Of a stretch of DNA of 40,554 nucleotides, positions 26,173 through 35,300 are shown piece after piece. The notes under the pieces are model-generated. The model saw only the letters and a list, made by a program, of their open reading frames with translations. It made no database searches and was not told where the DNA came from. Positions within the stretch are counted from its first letter, which is position 1. Every line of letters begins with the position of its first letter. Position numbers and translations under genes: made by a program. This stretch comes from Chloroflexota bacterium (GTDB lineage Bacteria; Chloroflexota; Ktedonobacteria; Ktedonobacterales; Ktedonobacteraceae): contig CADDYT010000050.1 in the NCBI GenBank assembly GCA_902810755.1, positions 1 to 40,554 on the forward strand, read 5' to 3'.

Positions 26173-26193
26173 GATGAAAGGAGACAGGTAATC

Positions 26194-27456
26194 ATGGTTT
26201 CGAGGGCAACAAACAATAGACCACTTGGAGCGAATGTTGAGCAGTCAAAGAGGGCAGGTAGACGAGCAACCAGGAAGGGATCACGTGTGGCTGAAGCACG
26301 TGCGAAAGCCCAACGGGTCAAGCTCGATATCCAGGCCGAAGCCCGGCTCGGACAGGGCGGACAGGAAGCGGTCGTTCAGGCAACCTCGGGCAGGAAAGCC
26401 GCACGAGAGGGGATGCAGGCCAGATGGCGCGACATCGAAACGCTGATTGAAGCCTACATCCAGGATCATATCGGTGGCAATCATAGCGAGAAAACGCTGG
26501 AATGGCATCGGACGGCTTTGGGATTGATGCGGCATTTCTTGGAAGAGGAGCGCGACATTACCAGCATCGATGACGTGGAGGCAGATGATATCAGCGCCTG
26601 GTTTGCACAGATGCGTCTCACCCCTGCGGCTCATGGAAAAGTACGCAGCGAACGCACCATTCAGACCTATGCCCGCTCAGCCCGCGCCTTTTTCCACTGG
26701 CTCGTGCGTCGCGGGACCCTTGAGCACACTCCCTTTGAGCACGTGGTCTTTCCCAGAGTCGGCAGGCCGCTGATCCAGACAATCAGCGATGAAGAGTTTG
26801 AAAAGCTCTTGCTGGCTTGTGCTCCACCCAATGAGACCGGCCCCTTTGCTGAGCGAGCTGCAGTACGCAACCGGGCTATTCTCTGGCTGCTCTACGATAC
26901 CGGCATCCGCGTTTCTGAACTGATCAATCTGCGCCTCAGCGATATTGATCGCAAAAAGGGAGTCGTGACCGTGCTGGGTAAGGGAGCGAAGGAGCGACGC
27001 ATCGCCCTGGGACAGAACTGCCTGCGCAACCTCTGCTACTACCTGGACAAACATCGTCCTGATGAAGCAGAACTCGCTGAATGGGGCAGCGCCGGAGAAG
27101 ATCACCTCTTTCTCTCGGAAACGCGCCAGCCGCTGACGAAGAATGGCATGGAGATGCTCTTCAAGCGGCTCAAAACACGTGCCGGGATCCAGGGCAAGCG
27201 CATCAGTCCGCACATTTTCCGGCACACCTTTGCCATGAACTATCTCATCAAGAGCAACGATCCCTTTAGCTTACAGGAGTTGCTGGGACATGAAGATCTC
27301 ACCACTGTGCTCAACTACATCCACATGAACGACACCATCCTGCAGGAACAAAAGCGCAAATATAGCCCCGGTGATCACATCGCAACCCGCATGCCTGGGC
27401 CAAGAGAGACAAGACGCAAGAGTGCTCAAATCAAGGAGCCACAGAACAAGCGTTGA
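26194..27456 (+). CDS. Tyrosine recombinase / integrase
   Basis: The 420-aa protein is a complete tyrosine recombinase. An unusual basic N-terminal extension of about 75 residues precedes a SAM-like core-binding domain (about 80-180) and the catalytic domain. All catalytic residues are visible: Arg239 (TGIRVSEL), Lys263 (LGKGAKER), His340 and Arg343 (SPHIFRHTF), His366 (LGHED) and Tyr375 (LNYIHMN). The ATG at 26194 follows AAAGGAG at a 10-base distance. Upstream lie a leader hairpin, a set of short direct repeats and a tRNA-Gly 3' fragment, so this is probably the integrase of a genomic island. A terminator-like hairpin follows the gene. Confidence 0.92.
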   Translation: MVSRATNNRPLGANVEQSKRAGRRATRKGSRVAEARAKAQRVKLDIQAEARLGQGGQEAVVQATSGRKAAREGMQARWRDIETLIEAYIQDHIGGNHSEKTLEWHRTALGLMRHFLEEERDITSIDDVEADDISAWFAQMRLTPAAHGKVRSERTIQTYARSARAFFHWLVRRGTLEHTPFEHVVFPRVGRPLIQTISDEEFEKLLLACAPPNETGPFAERAAVRNRAILWLLYDTGIRVSELINLRLSDIDRKKGVVTVLGKGAKERRIALGQNCLRNLCYYLDKHRPDEAELAEWGSAGEDHLFLSETRQPLTKNGMEMLFKRLKTRAGIQGKRISPHIFRHTFAMNYLIKSNDPFSLQELLGHEDLTTVLNYIHMNDTILQEQKRKYSPGDHIATRMPGPRETRRKSAQIKEPQNKR

Positions 27457-27484
27457 ACCGTGAAGAGCGGCAGATCTCTCCAGA

Positions 27485-27520
27485 GAACAACGCCTTCGCT
27501 CTCTAAGCGAGGCGTTGTTC
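27485..27520 (+). terminator. Hairpin terminator after the integrase
   Basis: GAACAACGCC (27485-27494) pairs exactly with GGCGTTGTTC (27511-27520), and inside it TCGCT pairs with AGCGA around CTCTA. The stem is long and GC-rich and starts 29 bases after the integrase stop. The following bases are only moderately T-rich, so efficiency is uncertain. Confidence 0.6.
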
Positions 27521-27563
27521 GACCCGTTCATTGCTTTTCCTGAATTTTAAGAAGGAGCCGTTC

Positions 27564-28613
27564 ATGAACACGTCCGAAAAACAACCTCATGAGCTTTCTC
27601 TGTTGGAATTGCTCCAAGAGGTAGAGAGCAGAACACGTACAGAAGCTCTTACTGCTGATCAACAGCAGGCTATTACACAGATGACGATGAATATTCTCCA
27701 GGCATATGCAAAGACCATTGAGCGTCCCCTTTCAGGGCAAGATATCCGCGAAATTCGCGGTCAAACTCATGTGAAGAGGACTTTAGAAGTTGCAGCAGCC
27801 GGGCGGCATAACATCCTACTCGTGGGCCCTCCTGGCGCAGGAAAAGCCCTGCTTGCACGAACAGTGCCTTCCCTGCTTCCGACCCCATCTCTGCCGTATC
27901 CTCTCCGAGAGCCCCCTTCTAATATGAGCAGGAATGCATTGATCGGAGATCAGACCATGCCAGGAGAGTTGACGCTTGCGCATGGGGGCGTGCTCCTCTT
28001 GAAGGACCTGGATACCTTTGACCTATCGTTCCTGTCCCTGCTGGTTCGAACGGTGGAAACACAGGTCATCTCTCTTCCTTCCCAAGAGGGAGAGCTTGTG
28101 CTTCCGGCTCAATTCCTCCTGATTGCGACCGTCAAACCCTGTCCCTGTGGGTTTTGGGGTGATCCAGTGAGGGTATGTCTCTGTTCTGTGGAAGAGATTA
28201 TCAGATATCGCTGGCGTATCCGAGAGGTCGTTCGCACCTGCTTTGACATTGAGATCGAAGTCCCGCTGATCGGTGAGGAGATGCCGAGTTCAGCCCCAGG
28301 CGAAAGCTCTGCACAGATTCGCCAGCGGGTCGAGGTGGCCCGCGAAATACAACGAGAGCGGTATGCCGGGGCAACCCATCTGTGGGTCAATGCGGATCTT
28401 GGGTCGGCTGATGAGGTGCAGCAGTATTGTCCACTGGGTGTGCAGGGGGAACAGCTGCTCAAAGCGGCTCTTCGTCAGCTCCAGCTCTCGCCGCGACAAG
28501 TGCTGCGGGTACAGGCAGTAGCCCGCACAATTGCTGATCTCGATGAATCCTCAGCCATTCAGGCATACCATCTTGCCGAAGCGATCCAGTATGTCTCGCG
28601 CTTCATTCGTTAG
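27564..28613 (+). CDS. ComM/Mg-chelatase-like protein with degenerate ATPase motifs
   Basis: The 349-aa protein follows the AAA+ core of ComM/YifB (Mg-chelatase ChlI family): GPPGAGK, ALIG, PGELTLAHGGVLLL, KPCPCGFWGDP, RYRWRI and a C-terminal helical lid. Every catalytic motif is changed. Walker A ends GKA (Ala95 where Ser/Thr is needed). Walker B reads LLLKDL (Lys147-Asp148 instead of Asp-Glu). The sensor-1 Asn before PCPCG is Lys191. The LDRID arginine finger region reads RTCFD (Cys226). The N-terminal Lon-like domain of ComM is missing. It probably binds nucleotide poorly or not at all and acts as a scaffold or partner. AAGGAG six bases upstream sets the ATG at 27564. It converges on the VWA pair; ChlI-type proteins commonly pair with VWA proteins. 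Confidence 0.8.
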   Translation: MNTSEKQPHELSLLELLQEVESRTRTEALTADQQQAITQMTMNILQAYAKTIERPLSGQDIREIRGQTHVKRTLEVAAAGRHNILLVGPPGAGKALLARTVPSLLPTPSLPYPLREPPSNMSRNALIGDQTMPGELTLAHGGVLLLKDLDTFDLSFLSLLVRTVETQVISLPSQEGELVLPAQFLLIATVKPCPCGFWGDPVRVCLCSVEEIIRYRWRIREVVRTCFDIEIEVPLIGEEMPSSAPGESSAQIRQRVEVAREIQRERYAGATHLWVNADLGSADEVQQYCPLGVQGEQLLKAALRQLQLSPRQVLRVQAVARTIADLDESSAIQAYHLAEAIQYVSRFIR

Positions 28614-28810
28614 CAGAGCATTAGCTGCATTGTTGCTAGGGCTTGTCTGCTTGGCCTGATGAAGGAAAGGGAGTGGCTTCCTTTTGAGTGTGAGGCTGCC
28701 CCCTTTCCTAGAGTAATGAGCAAATGAGCAGAACAGTAGGGTCGCAATTTATCGTATCCAGAGGTAGAGAATCATATCTCCGGTTTTACTGGGCGCGATA
28801 AATCGGACTC

Positions 28811-30592
28811 CTACATGCGATGCTGAACCTCATCAGGAGCTACTTTCTCTTCTTCCTGCATTCTGCGTTCTCTCTCTGTTGGAAGAACAATGGCTTCAAT
28901 GAAGCTCTTGAGATATTCTGAGTGGTTTACCTGAACAAAGAGCTTCACCTGTTTCTTGATTGAAAAGCGGCTCTCTGCAAGACGTTGCCCAAATTGGGGC
29001 CATTCTTCTATGCTAGACGCCATAGAGAAGAGAAGATTGGCTGCTTCCGGCCAGAACCACCCGGCTGAGCGCCTCAAAACCCAGGGACGCCCGACATTCC
29101 TGTTTGTAACGTAACAGCAAACAATAGGAATACCTGCCATCTTTATTTTTTCCGCGAGCGCAGAGGAGTCTACATACCCTGTATCAGTGGGTAGTCCGTC
29201 AGAGATAATCAATATGGCCGGGCGTAATCCCTGGTTCTGGGGAAGTTTGGCCTCTCTCCACAATCTGATGAACGTCTGATTGAGAGCAAGCCCGAGGGGG
29301 CTATCGCCAAAGATAGGAAGTTCATTTAGAGTCAGGTTTTTCGCTTCGTGCAGAGTAGCGATGCTGGATATTTCTTGAAGAGAAAGGGTAGTTTCGCCAT
29401 CTTTCGTTTTCTGTACTATTACCGTCAATACTGCTCTTGTGAATCGCTTCTGCGCTAACGTTTTCGCCTGACTGTGAATAGCTGGGGTGATTGTTTCCCA
29501 TACGATCTGGTGAGCGCAGCGGATCGTTTTTTCCTTCAGCACATCCCAATCAGGTTGAATCTTCAAAGCCCTTGCTGCTTGCTTGAGTAAGAAGGTACTC
29601 TTGTTCCAGGCAGTATCCGCGTGCGGACTCATGATGGTGCTGATTTGCGCTGAGACGTGTTCATACACCTGCTTGAGCGACGAGTGATTAAATGCTCGCT
29701 TTCGTTGCGATGGTGAGCTACCGGTGTTGTACAGGCGGATGAACCGAGTTGCCTCGCTATCCAGAAAAGCGATCATCCCTTCTTCGACCGCTGAGGAAAT
29801 TCTGTCGTCACATTGGGCCAAAGCCTTTTTTGTGGCTGCTGCCACCTTCTCTGCTTGCTGTGTTGCATAAGTGTGTGCATTATTCTGCAAGTGCGCCAGC
29901 TTTCGCTGTAGCCACGCTTCAAAGACTTCATTGAGGTATGCTAGCAAATGAGCAGGTCCGCGAAGGAGCCAGAGGAAACAAACGATCAACGGAAGAAGAA
30001 GTACCGCAAGCTTTTTGTACTGGCTCACCTGTACCCGGATTCGGGCATCATATTGATCGATCCTCTGGCAGGTTGATCGGCACCACCGTTGAAAGCGCGC
30101 CACACTTCGCTGTTGCTCTGCTTGTAGAGCTTGCTCCCGTAGCTCTCGCTCCACAAATACCTGCAAGGCTTCTTTCGCATCTTCAGTGATCTTTTTCTCT
30201 TCTAAAACATGTTCAATTTCATCAAGCCACAAGTGTTCAATTTCTGGCTGCAACGGCTGATACCGCTTTACTTCCTCGTCGAGGTGGGACACAATGGAGA
30301 AAATATCTCCGATGGAATCTTTCCATGTTGGTTCGCTTTTACATAAGAAACCAAAACCATGAATGAAAAGGCGAAATGGCAAATGTTCGCCTGGTGACGT
30401 TTCGAGAAAAAGCTTCACTTCTGCTAGCACTTGCTGAAAAACTTGTGAGAGACTTTCGATCCGTGAGAATTGGTTCCCCTCAGTATTTTTCATGCTTGTG
30501 TACATTGAACCTGAGAGGTCAAGGATAACGCCTAAGAGAGTTCCCTGAGCAGGGGCGCTGGTTGGTTCTTGTTGAGGTACCATTGTTTTCAT
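28811..30592 (-). CDS. VWA-domain protein with split VWA fold and internal membrane segment
   Basis: The 593-aa protein starts with the first VWA strand and MIDAS motif (VILDLSGSM; Asp25, Ser27, Ser29). The rest of the domain appears only some 400 residues later: the second metal loop (FGDSPLGLAL, about 427) and ISDGLPTD with Asp465, which resembles TerY-type VWA proteins. The long insert holds a Glu/Gln-rich helical region, a hydrophobic segment at about 193-212 (AVLLLPLIVCFLWLL) and further charged helices. The C-terminus (KKQVKLFVQVNHSEYLKSFIEAIV) matches the end of the upstream VWA gene, so the two are paralogs. Its start overlaps that gene's stop (ATGA). A metal-dependent protein-binding role at the membrane is likely; partners are unknown. 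Confidence 0.8.
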   Translation of the reverse strand: MKTMVPQQEPTSAPAQGTLLGVILDLSGSMYTSMKNTEGNQFSRIESLSQVFQQVLAEVKLFLETSPGEHLPFRLFIHGFGFLCKSEPTWKDSIGDIFSIVSHLDEEVKRYQPLQPEIEHLWLDEIEHVLEEKKITEDAKEALQVFVERELREQALQAEQQRSVARFQRWCRSTCQRIDQYDARIRVQVSQYKKLAVLLLPLIVCFLWLLRGPAHLLAYLNEVFEAWLQRKLAHLQNNAHTYATQQAEKVAAATKKALAQCDDRISSAVEEGMIAFLDSEATRFIRLYNTGSSPSQRKRAFNHSSLKQVYEHVSAQISTIMSPHADTAWNKSTFLLKQAARALKIQPDWDVLKEKTIRCAHQIVWETITPAIHSQAKTLAQKRFTRAVLTVIVQKTKDGETTLSLQEISSIATLHEAKNLTLNELPIFGDSPLGLALNQTFIRLWREAKLPQNQGLRPAILIISDGLPTDTGYVDSSALAEKIKMAGIPIVCCYVTNRNVGRPWVLRRSAGWFWPEAANLLFSMASSIEEWPQFGQRLAESRFSIKKQVKLFVQVNHSEYLKSFIEAIVLPTERERRMQEEEKVAPDEVQHRM

Positions 30593-31830
30593 GTTCTCCT
30601 TTCGGTTGCGGAACCCTGCAACAGCACTTCCAAGAAATTACCGAGAGCTTCTGCCTGATTGACCTGAGCAAACAGGCGCACACCTTCACGAGGATTCCAG
30701 CCGTAATCAGCCAGATAATCAAACATCGCCCGCGAAACATAGTTGTCATTGTGCAAGGCAGATGCACAACAGAATAATAGCCTGGCTCCTTCTGTCCAGT
30801 GTGCCTCTTCTGCCGCATAGAGCTGCCTGGGAGCAAGAACGTCTTGATCCGCCAGATAACAGCAGAGCGTCATTACATTCATGGCATGAAGTTCATCGAT
30901 GAGTGGCACAGGATTCCCATCTTCCGGTAGTCCATCGGAGATGATGAGGAGCAGGATTGGGTAAGTGAAGGCTTTGTTAGCGCTGACATCCTTGATGCGA
31001 TCCCGGATCAGACGAAGAGCCTGGCACATAGGGGTTCCGCCAAAGAGGTCGCCAGTGTATGCCTTCATTGAAAGCATATGATTTTTGTAGTCATTCCAGT
31101 GTTCTGACAGTTCAAGAGCCGACGGAAGGGAGGGCAGTGAGGGGTGGGCAAGCAGATCACGAATGGTTCCTCCAGGTGTCTTTCTCACTCCAAGTCTGTA
31201 CATCGCTTCTCTAAAGCCAAAGCCATAAGCCATGAGGTGATAGAGGGGAAGAACGCGCTGCGTCTCTGGATCCTTCACCCAGGCAACACCTAATTGGACA
31301 AAATGCTCAACTGCCTCTTGTATACTTGCCCATCTCTGGATCGCTTTGCCTGTATGGTCCAGAATGGGCTTCTTCATGCTATCTGACACATCGAGAGCCA
31401 GACAAAGAAGCATAGGGCGCTCTATGGTTGGTTGCCCTTCTTCTAAAGCAGAACCAGAAGGGAAAGTTGTTGATGCGGTATGAATGGAAGAAGGGACTAC
31501 GCTCGTGGTGTTGACAAAAGCCTGTTGATCATCTTCTCGATGGGTTGATGGCCGATTCTGAGAGCGCGGGTGTGGTTTGGTCAAGTAAACGCGGTGTTGT
31601 CGATCCAGGTGCTGTGATTGCTGTGAAGGCACCTCATATTGTTTAGTTTCCGTCAGTGCTAGCGCAACATTGACAATTGTAAACCCAATAATAATCCCTC
31701 CCCCGCCAATCCAGAGAAGAGGTCGAGGAATAGCCGGAAAATTTGCAGCCAGCGTATTGCCCAGAATACTAACGATTGGGAGTAGGAGAAAGTTTAGCGT
31801 GATAAGTGTATATCTCCCATACTTCTTCAT
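30589..31830 (-). CDS. Membrane-anchored VWA-domain protein
   Basis: The 413-aa protein has two N-terminal membrane helices (about residues 8-28 and 38-60), a polar linker of about 80 residues and a complete VWA domain. The MIDAS is present: DVSDS at 147-151, a GGTP loop at about 265 and ISDGLPED with Asp299. The C-terminus (EGVRLFAQVNQAEALGNFLEVLL) is like that of the VWA protein downstream, and the genes overlap by four bases, so they form an operon. GGGAG six bases before the ATG at 31830 supports the start. The operon points away from the helicase gene and toward the ComM-like gene. VWA proteins usually act as partners of AAA+ ATPases or kinases. Confidence 0.85.
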   Translation of the reverse strand: MKKYGRYTLITLNFLLLPIVSILGNTLAANFPAIPRPLLWIGGGGIIIGFTIVNVALALTETKQYEVPSQQSQHLDRQHRVYLTKPHPRSQNRPSTHREDDQQAFVNTTSVVPSSIHTASTTFPSGSALEEGQPTIERPMLLCLALDVSDSMKKPILDHTGKAIQRWASIQEAVEHFVQLGVAWVKDPETQRVLPLYHLMAYGFGFREAMYRLGVRKTPGGTIRDLLAHPSLPSLPSALELSEHWNDYKNHMLSMKAYTGDLFGGTPMCQALRLIRDRIKDVSANKAFTYPILLLIISDGLPEDGNPVPLIDELHAMNVMTLCCYLADQDVLAPRQLYAAEEAHWTEGARLLFCCASALHNDNYVSRAMFDYLADYGWNPREGVRLFAQVNQAEALGNFLEVLLQGSATERRT

Positions 31831-32376
31831 ACAAGTCTCCCAGCACTGAAGTTATAGCTTAGCTACAGGCCATCAGATGATTGTTCTCGCGCTTCCATTG
31901 TTTATATTAATGGAGACGTAATGGAACAAAATATCTCAAATGATCTGGAAACACAAGTATATTTGTGTTTAGCTTATTTGCATCTTTGTTAGGAGATGCA
32001 TTTTTACTTATATTGGCAGGAGCAATAATCTTCTCGATTTAGTTTTCTTTGTTGCTCAAAGTTGTAAATTTCGGTGGGCCTAAACGGCCCCTCTGGTTTA
32101 CCATCTCTTGACGACGGCTGCGAACTGCCCTACAATGAGAACCCTACGGTATAGTTTATATAGGAGTTGCTCCTCCTCGCTCAAAGGGGGCAGTGCGGCG
32201 ATCTATTACCTGAGCAGATAAAGCAACATTATACCTGCTACATCTTTTCGGGAGAGATGTGGCATATTCCAGTTTGCAGAATAGCAAAAAGAACCTCTTG
32301 AAAAGAGTTGTTTTATCAGAGCGAATCAAAAGGCAGAAAAAAGTGTATTAATCAGAGGATGCCAGGGGAGGTTTTC
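31831..32376. other. AT-rich divergent intergenic region
   Basis: About 545 bases between the VWA operon and the helicase gene. The left half is distinctly AT-rich. The right half contains a good promoter for the helicase (listed separately) and, in the predicted leader, small hairpins such as GGAG-TTG-CTCC near 32165 and ACATCT/AGATGT near 32240-32260. No gene is seen. Confidence 0.5.
32108..32136 (+). promoter_or_regulatory. Sigma70-type promoter of the helicase gene
   Basis: TTGACG (32108-32113), 17 bases and TACAAT (32131-32136) form a near-consensus promoter reading toward the helicase gene. It implies a leader of about 235 bases with several short hairpins, which leaves room for post-transcriptional control. 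Confidence 0.6.
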
Positions 32377-35300
32377 ATGCAGGCCGATCAGTTGCGACAA
32401 AATATGATCATCCGGGGACCGCTGTTCTCTGAAGCGGTGCAGGTGATGATGGTCTCTCCCATGGGCGAATCTGTACAGATCTTCGGCAAAGGACTGAGCA
32501 GTGGTCGGGCCTATACTTCGATTCTGAGCCCGGAACAACTGGCAACACTGGAAACCCCTCCAGAGAGCGTCCCGTTTGACGGTGACGCCAGGAAGTTCCG
32601 CCTGGGGATCGAGGCACTGCGCCTGGGTCTGGCCTACGAATATGACCCCTACTTTGCCCTCTCTATTGCACGAGTCGATCCTCTTCCTCATCAGCTGGAA
32701 GCCGTGTATGATTACTTTCTGGCTCAGCCTCGCATTCGTTTCCTGCTGGCCGATGATCCGGGTGCCGGCAAGACCATCATGGCGGGGCTGCTGTTGAAAG
32801 AACTCAAAATCCGTGGACTTGCCAAGAGGACCCTCATCGTCACGCCAGCCAATTTGCTGTTCCAATGGCAGCGCGAACTGAAGGATAAGTTCCGCGAAAC
32901 CTTCGAGATTGTGCGCGGTGATGTGTTGCGCACCAATTATGGCGTCAATCCCTGGCAGGAAAAGAATCAGGTGATTACCTCGGTGGCCTGGGCATCGCGT
33001 ATTGAAGACGCCAGAGAAAGCCTGCTGCGCAGCCGGTGGGACCTCGTCATTGTTGACGAAGCGCACCGCATGAGCGCCTCCAGTGCTGATAAGAAAACCT
33101 TTGCCTATCAATTAGGCGAGGCGCTCTCCGAGATGACCGATCACTACTTGCTGATGACCGCCACGCCACATAAAGGCGATCCCGCACAATTCTGCCTCTT
33201 TCTCAGATTGCTTGATCAGGATGTGTATGGCGATGTGAAAAGCCTGGAAGAGGCTATGCGGCGTAATAGCGCTCCCTTTTATCTGCGCCGCACCAAGGAG
33301 TCGCTGGTCACCTTCCCTGATCCTGAGACGGGTCACACCAGGAAGATTTTTACGAATCGCGAGGTGCAGACCATCGATTTCCAGATCTCGGATATTGAAC
33401 TCGATTTCTATACGCAGCTTACCAACTATGTTGAGGACCAGTCGCTGAAAGCCTCCCTTGATCCGTCGGCACGCGGTCGTGCGCTTGGGTTTACTATGGC
33501 CATGCTCCAGCGGCGCTTTGCTTCCAGCCTCTGTGCGGTGCGCCGCAGCCTGGAACGCATGCGAGAGCGCCGACAGAGGATCCTGGCTGATCCAGCCAGT
33601 TATCGTCAGGCGCAGCTTGAAAAGGAACTGCCCGATAACTACGACGAACTGCCCGATGAGGAGCAACAGGAGATTCTGGAACGGCTGGAGGGGCTGGTGG
33701 TTTCCATCGAGCCGACGGTGCTGCGAGCCGAGATACAGGAGCTCACCGGACTGATTGACCAGGCGTGCCTGCTTGAACAGCGCGAAGTCGAATCGAAGCT
33801 GCAAAAACTCAAAGAGGAAATCACCGAGCATGGATTGTTCGATGATCCCAAAATGAAGCTGCTGATCTTTACCGAGCATAAGGATACGCTGGACTACCTA
33901 GTGAAAAAGATCCGAGAATGGGGTCTCTCTGTCACTGCTATTCATGGAGGGATGAAGATCGGAGACCGCGATACGCCCAACACGCGGATCTATGCGGAGC
34001 ACGAGTTCTGGCAGGAGTGCCAGGTGATGGTGGCTACCGAAGCCGCAGGTGAAGGCATCAATCTCCAGTGCTGCTGGCTCATGATTAATTACGACATCCC
34101 CTGGAACCCGGTACGACTTGAGCAACGCATGGGGCGTATTCATCGCTACGGGCAGGAGAAAGATTGCCTGGTGCTCAATTTTGTCTCCACCAATACCCGT
34201 GAGGGGCGCGTCCTCCAGAAGCTGTTCGAGCGTGTAGCGGCGATTGAACGCGAACTCGACCCACATCATACCGGGCAAATCTTTAATGTGCTGGGCGATG
34301 TCTTCCCCTCCAACCTGCTAGAGAAGCTGATTCGCGATATGTACGCCAGTAACCAGACAGAAGAAAGTATCACTCGGCGTATCGTTGAGGAAGTCGATAC
34401 CGAGCGGTTCCGCAAGATCGCCTATTCTGCGCTCGAAGGCCTTGCCAAGCGTGAACTCAACCTGGCAGCCCTCGTTGGCAAGTCTGCTGAAGCGAAGGAG
34501 CGTCGTCTGGTTCCAGAAGTCGTCGAAGATTTCTTTGTTCAGGCCGCTCCCCTGGTCGGCGTGCAGCCCAAAGAGGTTGCCCGCCAATCGCATGTCTATC
34601 GCGTTGGCCGTATCCCCCGCACGCTCTGGCCGATCGGAGAGCAACTCGAGCCGCGCTTCGGCAAGTTGGGGCGAGACTACAAACAGATCATCTTCAACAA
34701 AAAGCTGCTGGAACAGGACCCGGCTTTTGAGTGGGTTACTCCAGGTCATCCTCTCTTCGAGTGCGTGCGTGAAAGCCTCTGGCGGCAGGTCGAAGAGGAG
34801 TTACAGCGAGGCGCTGTCTTTTTTGACCTCTATAGTGAAGAACCCTATCATCTAGATGTGTTCTCGGCTGCCATTCATGATGGACGGGGCAATGTGTTAC
34901 ACCGCCGCCTCTTCGTGGTGCAGGCAGACCTCACCGGCAAGGTCAGTATTCGCCAACCAACCATCTTCCTTGATCTGGTGCCAACCGCCGCGGACACAGA
35001 ACTTCCTGATGAGACAGCACTGCCCACCAGGGATCAGCTGATGCTGGCCCTCTGGAAGAAGGCACTCCAGAAATTCCAGGCAGAAATCAGCGCGCAGCGC
35101 CAGAAAGAGATCGACACCATTGAGCAGCATGTGACGATCAGCCTGCAAACCATTATCGATCGCGAGAATCAAAAATTGATTGGATTGTACACGCTGAAGG
35201 AGTCGGGATCGAAAGAGCCTGGCCTGGATGGACGTATCAAACAGGCTGATGAGCATCTGATGGCGCTGAATACTCGTCTGGAACAGCGCCTGACCGAGTT

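Noticed and set aside
32326..33111. Long minus-strand frames opposite the helicase gene (also 33112-33879 and others)
   Set aside because: They are shadows of the helicase coding sequence; codon pattern and motifs support only the plus strand.
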